Of a stretch of DNA of 64,000 nucleotides, positions 33,636-42,348 are shown in pieces (the first letter of the stretch is position 1; the number at the start of each line of letters is the position of its first letter). The stretch spans positions 186,001 through 250,000 of the forward strand of contig CAWHFM010000009.1 in the NCBI GenBank assembly GCA_963828505.1. Reading direction: 5' to 3'. The position numbers were made by a program, and so were the translations under genes. This stretch comes from Bog-473 sp963828505 (GTDB lineage Bacteria > Actinomycetota > Acidimicrobiia > Acidimicrobiales > RAAP-2). The notes beneath the pieces were generated by a model, which was given only the letters and a program-made list of their open reading frames with translations, ran no database searches and had not been told where the DNA came from.

Positions 33636-34316
33636 ATGGTTACCGGCCCTAGCTCGCTGATCCTGTTGCACGGCTTCGGATCCTCCTTCGACCACAACTG
33701 GCGGCAGACCGGTTGGATCGACATCCTGGCCGACTTCGGCGTTACCGTTCCCGCCATCGACCTACCGGGTCACGGGTCGTCGTTGCCGCTGACCGATCCG
33801 GCGGACTACGCGGACGCGGATGAAGAGATCCGCCGCGTCCTGCCGGACGGACTGATCGCTGGGGTTGGTTTTTCGGCCGGGGCGGAGTTGCTGTTGCGTG
33901 TGGCGCTCGCCGAGCCACATCGGTTCGACCGGATCGTCCTCCTCGGGCTGGGAGACAACGTGTTCGAGACCGGCGACCCCAACGCAGTTGCGGCAGCGCT
34001 CGAGAGTCGCGAAGAGCCCGAGGATGTGCAGGCTCGGCTGTTCCGTCGGCTGGCCCAGTCCGCGGGTAACGACCCGAGAGCGCTTTCGGCCTTCCTCCGT
34101 CGGCGCCGGCGGCCGGTCACAGAGGAAGACCTGGCGAGTCTGCATTTCCCGATCCTGGTGGTGCTGGGCGACCGGGACATGGTGGGGTCTGCCGACCGGC
34201 TGATGGCGGCGCTCCCGTCTGCTTCATTAGTCACGCTCGCCGGCGTCGATCACTTCGCGACACCGTCGGACTTCGGCGCGATTGACGCGACGGTGAAATT
34301 CCTCGGCCTTGGATGA
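33636..34316 (+). CDS. Alpha/beta-hydrolase
   Basis: A 226-residue hydrolase. SSLILLHGFGSSFDHNWRQT gives the oxyanion HG motif. AGVGFSAGAELLLRVALAEP contains the nucleophile elbow GFSAG (serine about residue 84). ILVVLGDRDMVGSADRLMAA supplies the acid and LVTLAGVDHFATPSD the histidine. The cap region is short (about residues 110-160). It stands alone between gaps. Substrate could be an ester, a C-C bond or another group. Confidence 0.9.
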   Translation: MVTGPSSLILLHGFGSSFDHNWRQTGWIDILADFGVTVPAIDLPGHGSSLPLTDPADYADADEEIRRVLPDGLIAGVGFSAGAELLLRVALAEPHRFDRIVLLGLGDNVFETGDPNAVAAALESREEPEDVQARLFRRLAQSAGNDPRALSAFLRRRRRPVTEEDLASLHFPILVVLGDRDMVGSADRLMAALPSASLVTLAGVDHFATPSDFGAIDATVKFLGLG

Positions 34317-34606
34317 GTTCCGACGATCGGGGTCGCGGTGTGAGGCATCGACGGCGCGAACGTTCCCAAAGTACAAGCCGTTTTTGAAGGTCGGCGAGAC
34401 TATTCATGACTGCTCGTCGTGCTCAATCTGGCCGCGTCTGCCTGCGTCGGAGCAAAAGAAACCTTCGGTCGGAACCACTCTCAACGAGATCCGAAGACTG
34501 ATCGTCACCCATTCGGCTAAATGCACCACTTCGCCGCTAGGAGTGACAAGCTGCACCACTCATGGGGGCGCCTGATCGACCGTAGACTGGTCTCGAGGGC
34601 CAGCAC
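34317..34606. repeat. Gap with a repeated 9-mer, possible mobile-element end remnant
   Basis: About 290 bases of lower GC without a supported gene. TGCACCACT occurs at 34522-34530 and again at 34552-34560, thirty bases apart in the same orientation. Spaced copies of a GTGCA-type motif are seen at ends of IS21-like insertion sequences, so this may be a remnant end. No transposase fragment is detected nearby, so the link is weak. Confidence 0.25.
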
Positions 34607-35524
34607 TCAGCCTCCTGTGATCACAGATCTTCTGCGTGAATCGGACCGATCGAAGACGGGCACGCCTTGTTCGTCGGACATCAAGCGCCTGTAGGCCCTG
34701 GGCTTCCGGTACGCATCACCCATCGTCTCACGCCCTCGGTACTCCCTGAGCGCGTCCAGATTGAGGGTGGCCAAATAGACCCCCTCGCCATCGCCTGCCT
34801 CAAGAATGAGCTGGTCACGAGACTGACCATTCGGTTGACCATTCTTTTCGTAAACCATTCCGTCAAAGACGCTGGAATGACCATCTTGATCGGGAGCCGA
34901 ATAGTTCACCGTTGCGATCGCGGTCATATTTTCGAAGGCCCGAGACCGAAGCTGATAGGTCCGCTCGCCAGCCATGGGACAAGCGTTTGGAACCAGAATG
35001 AGCTCAGCGCCGCCAAGCATCAGTTCACGCGCTGACTCTGGGAACTCTCGGTCAGCACAGATCATGATGCCGACGTCGACGAACCCGCCCTCAATGTCGA
35101 GCCGAGCGACCTCAAAGGATTCTCCGGGCGTGAGGGCCCTCTCCATTCCCCAGTCACACGTATGAACCTTGGCGTAGCAAAGAACATCTTGCCCATGCCG
35201 GTCGATGAGTAGGGCGGTGTTGCGAGGGGAACCTGGCCACCGCTCCAAAAATGTCGCCACAATCGCCAAGTTGAGGTCGGACGCAGCCTTTCTGAATGCG
35301 CTCACCCATGGATCGTGACGGGTGATAGCCATCTCCTGCCACCTCGCCCGTCCAGCCTCGTCATCAGGACAAGGGGCGTAACCGATTTGCCACATCTCTG
35401 GCAGGATCGCGATATTCGCCCCCTCTTCGGCGGCCCTCGAACAGACGGCCAATCCCTTTTCGAGGTTGGCCAGTGGATCGCCACTTGAAGCGGATTGACA
35501 GAGAGCCAGCCGTAGGTCGGTCAC
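34607..35524 (-). CDS. Carbon-nitrogen hydrolase (nitrilase superfamily)
   Basis: A 305-residue nitrilase-fold amidohydrolase. The triad is visible: ANIAILPEMWQIGYAP (Glu), VLCYAKVHTCDWGMERAL (Lys) and DVGIMICADREFPESARELM (Cys). MAGERTYQLRSRAFENMTAI and ATVNYSAPDQDGHSSVFDGM are also usual. It hydrolyses an amide or nitrile of unknown identity. GTG codons at 35524 and 35527 are both possible starts (protein begins VTDLRLALCQS); no good ribosome-binding site distinguishes them. It is divergent from the PPOX remnant. Confidence 0.9.
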   Translation of the reverse strand: MTDLRLALCQSASSGDPLANLEKGLAVCSRAAEEGANIAILPEMWQIGYAPCPDDEAGRARWQEMAITRHDPWVSAFRKAASDLNLAIVATFLERWPGSPRNTALLIDRHGQDVLCYAKVHTCDWGMERALTPGESFEVARLDIEGGFVDVGIMICADREFPESARELMLGGAELILVPNACPMAGERTYQLRSRAFENMTAIATVNYSAPDQDGHSSVFDGMVYEKNGQPNGQSRDQLILEAGDGEGVYLATLNLDALREYRGRETMGDAYRKPRAYRRLMSDEQGVPVFDRSDSRRRSVITGG

Positions 35525-35642
35525 CACTCCATTATGCGGCCCGAAGACTGGCACCGGTCTCTTGGGGTGGCCCCGTTCGCCGGTGATACAGGTCATCCAC
35601 CGCCGGGAAGGCATCCGCTCAAAATGAGCTGGCCGGCGCTGA

Positions 35643-35858
35643 ATTGAAGGAACGGAAGAAGGTGTGAGCGACCATGCGGAGCTGGGACGTGTCGCCAACA
35701 CCTACGAGACGAAGTACGGACCGCATGTCGTCGCACCCGATGGAACATGGTCCGGTCTGGGGGACGCCATTCGGCGAGCAGAGGTTCTCGTCTACCGCGT
35801 GGCATTCGAGACCGGTTTTGGATTTGGCAGAGTCAAAGGGGGCGCCAGGGACATGTAA
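35643..35858 (+). pseudogene. C-terminal fragment of a pyridoxamine-phosphate-oxidase-family protein
   Basis: IEGTEEGVSDHAELGRVANT, YETKYGPHVVAPDGTW and RAEVLVYRVAFETGFGFGRV match the C-terminal part of actinobacterial PPOX-family flavoproteins (VEGTA... to VYRVxPxxAFGFGKG). An in-frame stop at 35640 lies immediately upstream and no N-terminal domain is encoded before it. The end is also off: after GFGFG the usual SQTRW does not appear. A GTG at 35664 could start a 64-residue peptide, but this is most simply a truncated relic. The bordering genes are unrelated. Confidence 0.65.
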
Positions 35859-35937
35859 CGGACGGGCTGACCGCGGCCAGGGCGGTGTAGGGGGCATGCT
35901 GTAGCGGTCTTGCGGGCCGCCGATGGAGGAGGTGCCA

Positions 35938-37209
35938 GTGCGAAGGGTCACCCGGTTGGTCGTGGTGAGCACGATTCTTGTGAGCGGCGCCGTCATCGGC
36001 GCCGGGGCTGGACCGGCAGCCGGAGCGGCCGTGCCTCCTGGTCAGGGCGTCACGGCCACGACGATCCGGATCGGCATCCCCTACATCGACTTCTCAGCTA
36101 TCAGGAAGTTCGGCATCACGCTCGACCAGGGCTACTACCCCGACGCCTACAACGCCATCATCGCCGACCTCAACGCGCACGGCGGCGTGGACGGTCGCAA
36201 GCTGGTGCCCTACCTCCTGGCGGTCAGCCCGGTGGGCACGGCACCGGCGGCAACGGCGTGCACCCAGCTCGATGAGGACGACAAGGTCTTCGTCGCGATC
36301 GCGCCCTTCGAGCCCGCCTGCTTCCTGCAGCAAGGCGTGCCGACCATCGCCGGGTCGTACCAGGGCGGCCCGGCCTCCGGCGTCGCACCGAACTTTACGT
36401 TGACGCCGCCGCAGGCGGCCTATGACCCCGTTCAGCTCAAAGCGTTCGCCCACGAGGGTCTGTTCAAGGGAAAGAAGGTGGGGATCTTTGCGGGGCAGAC
36501 CACGGACGGAGACGAGCTCCACGTCGTGGAATCGGCCTTGCGTTCCCTTCACGTCCCGGTCGTCGCGACAGCGGTGGACGCTGGTGCGTCGGGTGACACG
36601 GCCGCCATCAACCAGCAGGCGAACATCATTGCACAGCGCTTCCAGTCGTCCGGAGTCGACGAGGTGGTGGCCGTCGGCGAGGGCTCCCTCGTTTGGCCCG
36701 ACGCGCTCCAGGCCAACCAGAGCACCTACCACCCGCCGTTCGTCGCCACGAACGAGGGCACGATAGAGACGGCGGTGCTCGCCGCATCCATTTCCCCTAC
36801 GTACCTGCGCGGCGTGCTGACTTCGAGCCCGGTCCCCTCGAACTACCAGATTTGGCACACGCCGTTCGTCCAGCATTGCGACCAAGTCGTCCACAAGGCG
36901 TACCCGTCCGACAAGATCACGCCACCCACTAACCCGATCAGCGGTTCGGACCAGACGTTCTTCTCGGTCGAGTCGGCGTGCGTCAACATGGCGCTCTTCA
37001 CCACCATCGCAAAGGCCGCCGGCAAGGATCTCTCCGTGGCCAGCTTCGAGAGAGCCGGCTACGGGCTGCGCCACGCGACGATCCCGGGGGCCGCGACGTC
37101 GGTTTCGTTCGGCCCCGGCCGGTCCTACCCGCTCGGCCCCGTCATCGTGGTCACCTACGACCCGACCAAGAATGTGCTGGACTTCGCCAAATCGGCCGCC
37201 AAGACGTAG
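35938..37209 (+). CDS. Extracellular substrate-binding protein, branched-chain amino acid (type 1) class
   Basis: A 423-residue exported binding protein. GTG 35938 is chosen over ATG 35923 because GGAGG lies six bases before it. The signal peptide is LVVVSTILVSGAVIGAGAGP. The mature part begins TATTIRIGIPYIDFSAIRKF and has DAYNAIIADLNAHGGVDGRK, FEPACFLQQGVPTIAGSYQG and FKGKKVGIFAGQTTDGDELH, the two-lobed LivJ/Peripla_BP_6 pattern. No lipobox cysteine is present. Permease and ATPase genes are absent nearby, so it is an orphan or serves a distant transporter. Confidence 0.88.
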   Translation: MRRVTRLVVVSTILVSGAVIGAGAGPAAGAAVPPGQGVTATTIRIGIPYIDFSAIRKFGITLDQGYYPDAYNAIIADLNAHGGVDGRKLVPYLLAVSPVGTAPAATACTQLDEDDKVFVAIAPFEPACFLQQGVPTIAGSYQGGPASGVAPNFTLTPPQAAYDPVQLKAFAHEGLFKGKKVGIFAGQTTDGDELHVVESALRSLHVPVVATAVDAGASGDTAAINQQANIIAQRFQSSGVDEVVAVGEGSLVWPDALQANQSTYHPPFVATNEGTIETAVLAASISPTYLRGVLTSSPVPSNYQIWHTPFVQHCDQVVHKAYPSDKITPPTNPISGSDQTFFSVESACVNMALFTTIAKAAGKDLSVASFERAGYGLRHATIPGAATSVSFGPGRSYPLGPVIVVTYDPTKNVLDFAKSAAKT

Positions 37210-37224
37210 TCCTCGGCAGGCGGG

Positions 37225-37453
37225 TCAGACGGCAAGCTGCTCGTGGTCGCGCTCGTCGTTCGCCATCTCGAACATCAGGGGCGGCAGGCGAAGCCCGATT
37301 CGGCCCCGGCGCCTCAGGGCTCGGCCGACCAGGCACGGAGTGTTCCCTCAATCCGTACACGCGGATCAGTGCCTCGAGCGCCGCGGCGCACCAAGGCAAG
37401 ACAATGATGAGGCCCCAGCGACAGGGTGGCACGCCCCACCGTCTGTAGTTCAT
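37225..37453 (-). pseudogene. Small protein gene visible only after a one-base correction
   Basis: ATG 37453 starts NYRRWGVPPCRWGLIIVLPW, then ALEALIRVYGLRE, a plausible short membrane protein. Near 37337-37352 the sensible frame changes: CLVGRALRRRGRIGLRLPPL, then MFEMANDERDHEQLAV and a stop at 37225. One base fewer would give about 75 residues. This is my reconstruction; neither half alone has a natural start and end. The remaining 37454-37550 holds nothing I can identify. The family is not recognised. Confidence 0.35.
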
Positions 37454-37550
37454 GCTCCCGCACATCGCCCACAGGGATCGCCGTTGCGCTGTTCCATCGG
37501 CAGAGATTGCACCATTCAGCTGGAGGCTGCCTCGGTTCGCCCGGCTTGTG

Positions 37551-38051
37551 TCATTTCAATTGGTCTAGGAATGACTGTGCCGCAGACGGTGAGGCAAGTT
37601 CGACGACAGTGAGCCCCTTATCACTCCGGTCAATAGCCTCATCCAGTCGTGGCCGGCTGTCGGTTGGATAGCGCCAGACCCACCGGAGGAACTTGAGATC
37701 GAAATGCTCGGGGCAACCCTCGGCTTGAATCTCTTGCCCTCGATGTCGGAGGCTCCTCTTGAAGGCTCGCCACGTGCATTGCCACCTCGGCAAGGTCAGT
37801 ACGATCACGGTGTCGGCTCTGGAAAGCCGGACATCGAGCGTGCCTCCGTAGTTGCCATCTACGATCCAGCTGTGACCCGACAGCAGGCCAAGTTGGAGGT
37901 CTATCCACTCCTCCCTCGGCGTTGGGACCCAGTTGGGCTTCCAAAAGTGCTCATCCAGATGGACGACGGAGATCCCCGTTCGACGCCCCAGTTCGTCGGC
38001 GAAAGTTGTCTTCCCGGCCCCTCCCGGTCCGACGATCGCGATCCGCTTCAT
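37551..38051 (-). CDS. P-loop kinase, DNA topology modulation protein (FlaR)-like
   Basis: A 166-residue NTPase. MKRIAIVGPGGAGKTTFADE is a Walker A at the very start. VVHLDEHFWKPNWVPTPREE is the HLDxxxWxPxW element typical of proteins annotated as topology modulation or adenylate-kinase-like. SGHSWIVDGNYGGTLDVRLS and RADTVIVLTLPRWQCTWRAF follow, and HFDLKFLRWVWRYP near the C-terminus is also usual. The real substrate is unknown, and the topology name is historical. It is divergent from the small gene at 38247. Confidence 0.88.
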   Translation of the reverse strand: MKRIAIVGPGGAGKTTFADELGRRTGISVVHLDEHFWKPNWVPTPREEWIDLQLGLLSGHSWIVDGNYGGTLDVRLSRADTVIVLTLPRWQCTWRAFKRSLRHRGQEIQAEGCPEHFDLKFLRWVWRYPTDSRPRLDEAIDRSDKGLTVVELASPSAAQSFLDQLK

Positions 38052-38246
38052 CCGACCAAGTCTGGCTGAAATCGGTGCCTCGGTTCGCAGGCTCGAGCCT
38101 ATGGCATCGATGGTTCGCGTTGGACCTCAGCCACGAAATGCCCCGAGCCCCCGAACACTTCAGGAGGACACCGGCACAGCGCCGGCTCTCACGCCAATCG
38201 GGGACTCTCGCTACATTGTCGTCCTCACCACGACGAGAGGATCACC

Positions 38247-38558
38247 ATGTCGTCAATCCCAGGGCCCGAGCACCTCAGCAGCCATCATCGAGACACCCTG
38301 GTCCAGATCTTTCAAGAAAGGACGAACCACAACGTCGAATGGCACGATGTCGTGTCATTGCTCGAGGCGATCGGATCCATCGAGAACCAGCACGACGACA
38401 TCTTTGTGTTCCGCCTCGGCCAAGAGACCGAGGTTCTCAGACGCCCGAGTGACAAGGACATCGACGGACAACAACTCGTCGACTTGCGCCGAATCTTGAC
38501 GAGTGCCGGCTACGACACCGTGGCCGCGGACCTCCAAGACAGGGGCAAGGAAGTCTGA
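38247..38558 (+). CDS. Conserved actinobacterial small protein, unknown
   Basis: A 103-residue protein from ATG 38247, with GAGAGG seven bases upstream. HLSSHHRDTLVQIFQERTNH then NVEWHDVVSLLEAIGSI, and later ETEVLRRPSDKDIDGQQLVD then LRRILTSAGY. I recall this family in mycobacteria and relatives without a proven role. The pattern of a short alpha-beta unit around EWHDV and FRLGQETE recalls HicA-like double-stranded RNA-binding folds, but no antitoxin partner is adjacent. It is soluble and alone. Confidence 0.8.
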   Translation: MSSIPGPEHLSSHHRDTLVQIFQERTNHNVEWHDVVSLLEAIGSIENQHDDIFVFRLGQETEVLRRPSDKDIDGQQLVDLRRILTSAGYDTVAADLQDRGKEV

Positions 38559-38737
38559 GAACGGCCGAAGGGCCTGGAGCAGGTCCGGGAAGGAGGGTTG
38601 TTGGCGTCGCCGACCCTTACGAAGCCAACATCGACGTGACTGTGCTGCACCTCGCCCATGGCCTGAGCGAGGGGAAACGCTAGGACGGAAATAAGCCGAT
38701 CGGACACTTCACGGTGTGCTCGTACGGCGGATCGGCG

Positions 38738-39277
38738 TCAGCCTTTCGTAGTCTCCGTCGACGGGTCCATCTGCATCATGTCGATATTGACCCAGGGCAA
38801 CTCCATGGGCGATGTGCCGGTCGCACCCTGCATGATCAACCGCACGACATCGGCTAGTCGGGACGGCAGGACGGGCTGGTTCGTGGTGTCGAGCTCTTCG
38901 ATCGTCCACCACCGCCATGCCGCGTGGAGTTCATGCTCCAGAGGCTCCCATCCCACGGTCGAGGGCTCGAACCGCTCGGTGCGCCACGCGAAGAAGGAGT
39001 CCACGGAGTACAGAGGCTGGCCACGAAAGGTCCAATCGCCCTGGCAGATGGCGACGGGCTCGCCCAACTCTGCCGGATCAACGACAACGCCTGTCTCTTC
39101 AGCGAGCTCGCGTGCTGCGGCTTCGCCGAGCGATTCGCCTGGCTCGACCCCTCCGCCCGGAGTGATCCAGAGCGGAGGTTTGGGGTCTTGAGGGTCTTCT
39201 ATCCTGAAAAGCAACACGCTGCCAGTCCGGTCAATGACGATCACGCGCGCCGACGGCCGGTGGAGAGGCATGGTCAT
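38738..39277 (-). CDS. Nudix hydrolase
   Basis: A 179-residue Nudix protein. The box GGVEPGESLGEAAARELAEE then TGV fits GX5EX7REUXEEXGU, so it should cleave a nucleoside diphosphate linked to another group. PSARVIVIDRTGSVLLFRIE and LWITPGGG precede it. AAWRWWTIEELDTTNQPVLP is the usual segment after the box. Length is typical. No neighbour points to the substrate. It may be a housecleaning enzyme in the accessory stretch. Confidence 0.92.
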   Translation of the reverse strand: MTMPLHRPSARVIVIDRTGSVLLFRIEDPQDPKPPLWITPGGGVEPGESLGEAAARELAEETGVVVDPAELGEPVAICQGDWTFRGQPLYSVDSFFAWRTERFEPSTVGWEPLEHELHAAWRWWTIEELDTTNQPVLPSRLADVVRLIMQGATGTSPMELPWVNIDMMQMDPSTETTKG

Positions 39278-39777
39278 CTCGCCATCGTGACCGACGGAGT
39301 GTTCTCACGCACCGCGAGCCGGCACCACTGCAGCTGGGTCTTCGCAGGGCGGTCGTCCTACACGGGATTGAAGGAGCGGTCGGAGTGACATGAGCATTCT
39401 TCATAGTCCAGCCCGACCGGCACCCCAATCAACACACCCCGTGGTGTCCGGAACGCCGGGAGGACAAGCCGCCGCTCAAGAAAGCCCCCGCTTGCTTGTC
39501 GGGGCGAACCCCGGCACTCGACGAGCAGTCAAAGCGCTGGGGCTCGAACATCGTCATTTTGCCCTGGTGAGCAACCGCCGATGAAATACCGTTGGGCTGC
39601 ATTTCCATCGCCGAGCGGGCGGTCGAAAGGTCGGTTCCGGAAGTGATGGGGGGCTATGTTCGAAGCCCGTCGGGTACTGCCCGAACCCAGACGGCGAGGA
39701 CAATCACGTGAGGCTGGTCGGCCGATGATCGTCAGCAATCAACAAGGACTCTCAAACATGGGAAGGGCATCGGGGAT
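39278..39777. other. Gap with a possible cysteine-containing fragment
   Basis: About 500 bases without a supported gene. One plus-strand frame ending at a TGA near 39728 reads GSDGGLCSKPVGYCPNPDGE then DNHVRLVGR, which looks protein-like, but no start or upstream continuation is convincing. It may be a relic or a frameshifted small gene. Everything else reads as noise. Confidence 0.3.
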
Positions 39778-40428
39778 ATGGCGAGATCGGTGGACGACAG
39801 GCTCTGGGCGCTGGCAGCGGCCGAACGGACCGCGCTTGCGGAGGACCTGTCGGGGCTCAACGCCGAGCAGTGGCGGCACGGCACTCTATGCGGACAATGG
39901 GACGTCGAGGAGGTCGTCGCCCACCTGACCGCCGCGGCAAGCCTGAATCGGTGGCGGTGGGTGAGTAGCATGCTCGGCGCGCGTTTCCGTGTCGACGTGC
40001 ACAACCAGCGCCGGCTGGTCGAGCATCTGGGCAGCACTCCCGCCGATACGCTCGACCGGTTCCGCGCCGTCGTCGACAGCACCACCGCCCCGTCGGGTCA
40101 CACACCCGCCTACCTGGGCGAGGTCGTCGTACACGCCCAAGACATCCGTGAGCCGCTGGGACTGTCCCGGACACCGCACATTGACGCGCTGACGCCCGTG
40201 GCCGACTTCTTTGCGCGCCGGGACTTCACGGTTGCCAGCCGGACCAACGTTGCCGGTCTGCAGTTGCGCGCAGACGATGGGCCGTTTGCCACGGGAACAG
40301 GACCGATGGTCACCGGATCGACCCTCGCTCTGGTGATGAGCATGGCAGGCCGCGCTCCCTACGTTGACCAGCTCGGCGGCCCGGGCGTACCGACTCTGCA
40401 GGCCCACGTCCACGGCACTGAAGCGTGA
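39778..40428 (+). CDS. Maleylpyruvate isomerase-family (mycothiol-dependent, DinB-like) protein
   Basis: A 216-residue four-helix protein. DLSGLNAEQWRHGTLCGQWD then VEEVVAHLTAAASL is the N-terminal signature, where the usual C-x-x-W-x-V-x-D-V-V-A-H-L carries the metal-binding histidine. GEVVVHAQDIREPLGLSRTP holds the second histidine pair (VVHAQDIR). The family includes mycothiol-dependent maleylpyruvate isomerase and thiol transferases; most members are uncharacterised. The ATG at 39778 is the natural start. It is alone, with the flavoprotein convergent on its right. Confidence 0.88.
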   Translation: MARSVDDRLWALAAAERTALAEDLSGLNAEQWRHGTLCGQWDVEEVVAHLTAAASLNRWRWVSSMLGARFRVDVHNQRRLVEHLGSTPADTLDRFRAVVDSTTAPSGHTPAYLGEVVVHAQDIREPLGLSRTPHIDALTPVADFFARRDFTVASRTNVAGLQLRADDGPFATGTGPMVTGSTLALVMSMAGRAPYVDQLGGPGVPTLQAHVHGTEA

Positions 40429-40623
40429 ACCGCGGCGCATTTTGCAGTTGGTCGCCCCGACGAGCACGCAGCGGCACTCCGGGTTCGAAAACCGTCACTT
40501 GCCTTGGTCGGCAAATATCTGCACGCACTTGAGTCCTGGCACGAGGGGTCCGGTCGACGATCCGACGTCCCGGCTTTAGTGATCAGCCGAGGCCTGTGAC
40601 TCCTCACGCTAGCGGTCTGGTGT

Positions 40624-42012
40624 TCAGGCAAGCACGTGTTCGAGGTTTTCCATCGCGGATCCGATGTTGGCAGCGAGCGAGGTGAACGCCTCTTGCACCT
40701 TGGGGTCGTCAAGGTGCTCAGGTGCTTCGCGTGCCGGGTTGAGCCGACAGTGTTCGGTCCATGCCGAAAGCTCGGGTTCAGCAGAGCGCGCGACAAGACC
40801 CGCAATGCCGGCGCGAGAGATGGGTAGGAGAGAAGATGTTTCGCCTGTGAAGGCGACTGGTGGGCACAGCTCGTTCATGCGAGTCTCGTCTTGGCCCGAT
40901 GCCTCAACGGCCGCGATGGTAGCCGCACTCCAGGGGGCAACGCCGATCGTGACGTACTGAGGGGTGATTCGATCCGTCTCAAAGACGGGACGCGGGGACA
41001 CTGGCGGGAGACCTTCAGCAGTGCAATCGATGTAGACCTGCTGTGCATCCGTGGAGAGAGAAGTTTCGTCGAACACCATGTGTTTGGTTCCAATGCGTTG
41101 GACACGGCCGAGCCGAACGACGTTCTCGATGCTGCGAAGAGCATCCAACTCCAGCAGGCTAAGCGTGGCACCACGGAACACCCCCGGCTCTTTGTTCGGG
41201 TCTATCCTCATCATTACGCCGTCAGCCTCAAGTCGGTGGACAAACTCGGTCGCGTCGCCGCAAGCCGCGGCGCTTTCCACCCAGCGTGCTTGAAGCTGCA
41301 TGTACGACGCGACCAGTTCAAGAGGCTGCGTGAAGGCGCGGTTTAAGAACCACCCATCGCGAGGCCGGATCCAACGGATGTGGTCTGGGTCGACGCCAGC
41401 ATCGAGGAGCCAGCTGCAGGTATCCATTGCGGTCTTGCCCGCGCCGATGACCGTGAACCCGGTTGCCCGCTCGTCGAGGTCGACAAGCTCGTTCGGCGGG
41501 ATCACATGCACGCCCGTGTCGATCTCGTACTTCGGTGTATGCCGCGAGGGTATCGATGACTCGATATAGGTGGCATCGACGAACTTGCGGCGCACCGTCA
41601 CGGTCGTCTCGGCACCAGTCAGCCGGGATACGACGTGATGGCCGCCCGCATCGCTGCCGCGATAATCAGACATGGGGAAGAAACGGACGCGTCCCGAGGC
41701 AAGGAGGTGTTCTTGGAGCACACGGTTGTAGTAGTCACAGATCTCCGCGGCCGTGGACCGCTCGTAGAAGCCGGCGTTGGGACCGGAGTCGTCGACGCGA
41801 TCGTTGCCAAGCACACGCGAGTTGACTCCGTAATACGCCGACGGTTGGTGGAGACGTACGAACGGATAGGCATCGAGCCAGTGACCACCAGGACGATGCC
41901 GCCGGTCAACCATGACCACGTCGACGTCCGACTGGGCAACCAACGTGTCGACAAACGCCATTCCAGTGGCACCGGCGCCTACAACGAGGTAGTCGGTCTC
42001 GACCTGGCGCAC
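40624..42012 (-). CDS. FAD/NAD(P)-binding flavoprotein, monooxygenase-like
   Basis: A 462-residue flavoenzyme. The GTG at 42012 is chosen because GGAGG precedes it by a few bases. DYLVVGAGATGMAFVDTLVA is the FAD dinucleotide fold. RRHRPGGHWLDAYPFVRLHQ and GVNSRVLGNDRVDD resemble the flavin-binding and substrate region of flavin monooxygenase-like proteins. GFTVIGAGKTAMDTCSWLLD is a second nucleotide fold for NAD(P). The C-terminus (CPPVAFTGETSSLLPISRAG) is less conserved. The reaction is probably oxygenation or oxidation of an unknown compound. It is divergent from the cyclase. Confidence 0.87.
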   Translation of the reverse strand: MRQVETDYLVVGAGATGMAFVDTLVAQSDVDVVMVDRRHRPGGHWLDAYPFVRLHQPSAYYGVNSRVLGNDRVDDSGPNAGFYERSTAAEICDYYNRVLQEHLLASGRVRFFPMSDYRGSDAGGHHVVSRLTGAETTVTVRRKFVDATYIESSIPSRHTPKYEIDTGVHVIPPNELVDLDERATGFTVIGAGKTAMDTCSWLLDAGVDPDHIRWIRPRDGWFLNRAFTQPLELVASYMQLQARWVESAAACGDATEFVHRLEADGVMMRIDPNKEPGVFRGATLSLLELDALRSIENVVRLGRVQRIGTKHMVFDETSLSTDAQQVYIDCTAEGLPPVSPRPVFETDRITPQYVTIGVAPWSAATIAAVEASGQDETRMNELCPPVAFTGETSSLLPISRAGIAGLVARSAEPELSAWTEHCRLNPAREAPEHLDDPKVQEAFTSLAANIGSAMENLEHVLA

Positions 42013-42130
42013 CCGTCCTCCTTCGTCAGGCGAAAACTGACTTAAGCTTGTCCGGTCGCTGCGTGACGCGCAATAGGCTGACAGGCACCAATCCGGTACC
42101 CGACGATCCAGGTCACACGATGTATCGGAT

Positions 42131-42294
42131 GTGAACCGAGCTCCACATGCCGATACTGAGCGGGTGCGAAGGGTGCTCCACAACGCCGGGATCGGGACGA
42201 CCTGGAGCGCGCTGACCCGGAGCCGGAAGAGGCCTTTGGCTCTCTCGGCCATCTGCTCGTGCCCGCCAACAAGGTACGAGACAAGCTCAGGTGA
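42131..42294 (+). pseudogene. Small protein gene visible only after a one-base correction
   Basis: GTG 42131 reads NRAPHADTERVRRVLHNAGI, then loses sense. From GGG 42194-42196 the -1 frame reads DDLERADPEPEEAFGSLGHL then LVPANKVRDKLR and stops at 42292-42294. Adding one G to that run would give one acidic 54-residue protein. No family is recognised. The reconstruction is mine, supported by protein-like sequence on both sides and a homopolymer at the junction. It lies 54 bases before the cyclase gene on the same strand. No other gene is seen in 42013-42348. Confidence 0.4.
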
Positions 42295-42348
42295 ACGGCC
42301 ACCCGCTGGGGCCTTCACAAGGAATCGCCCCTGAATTAGCCTTAAGGC

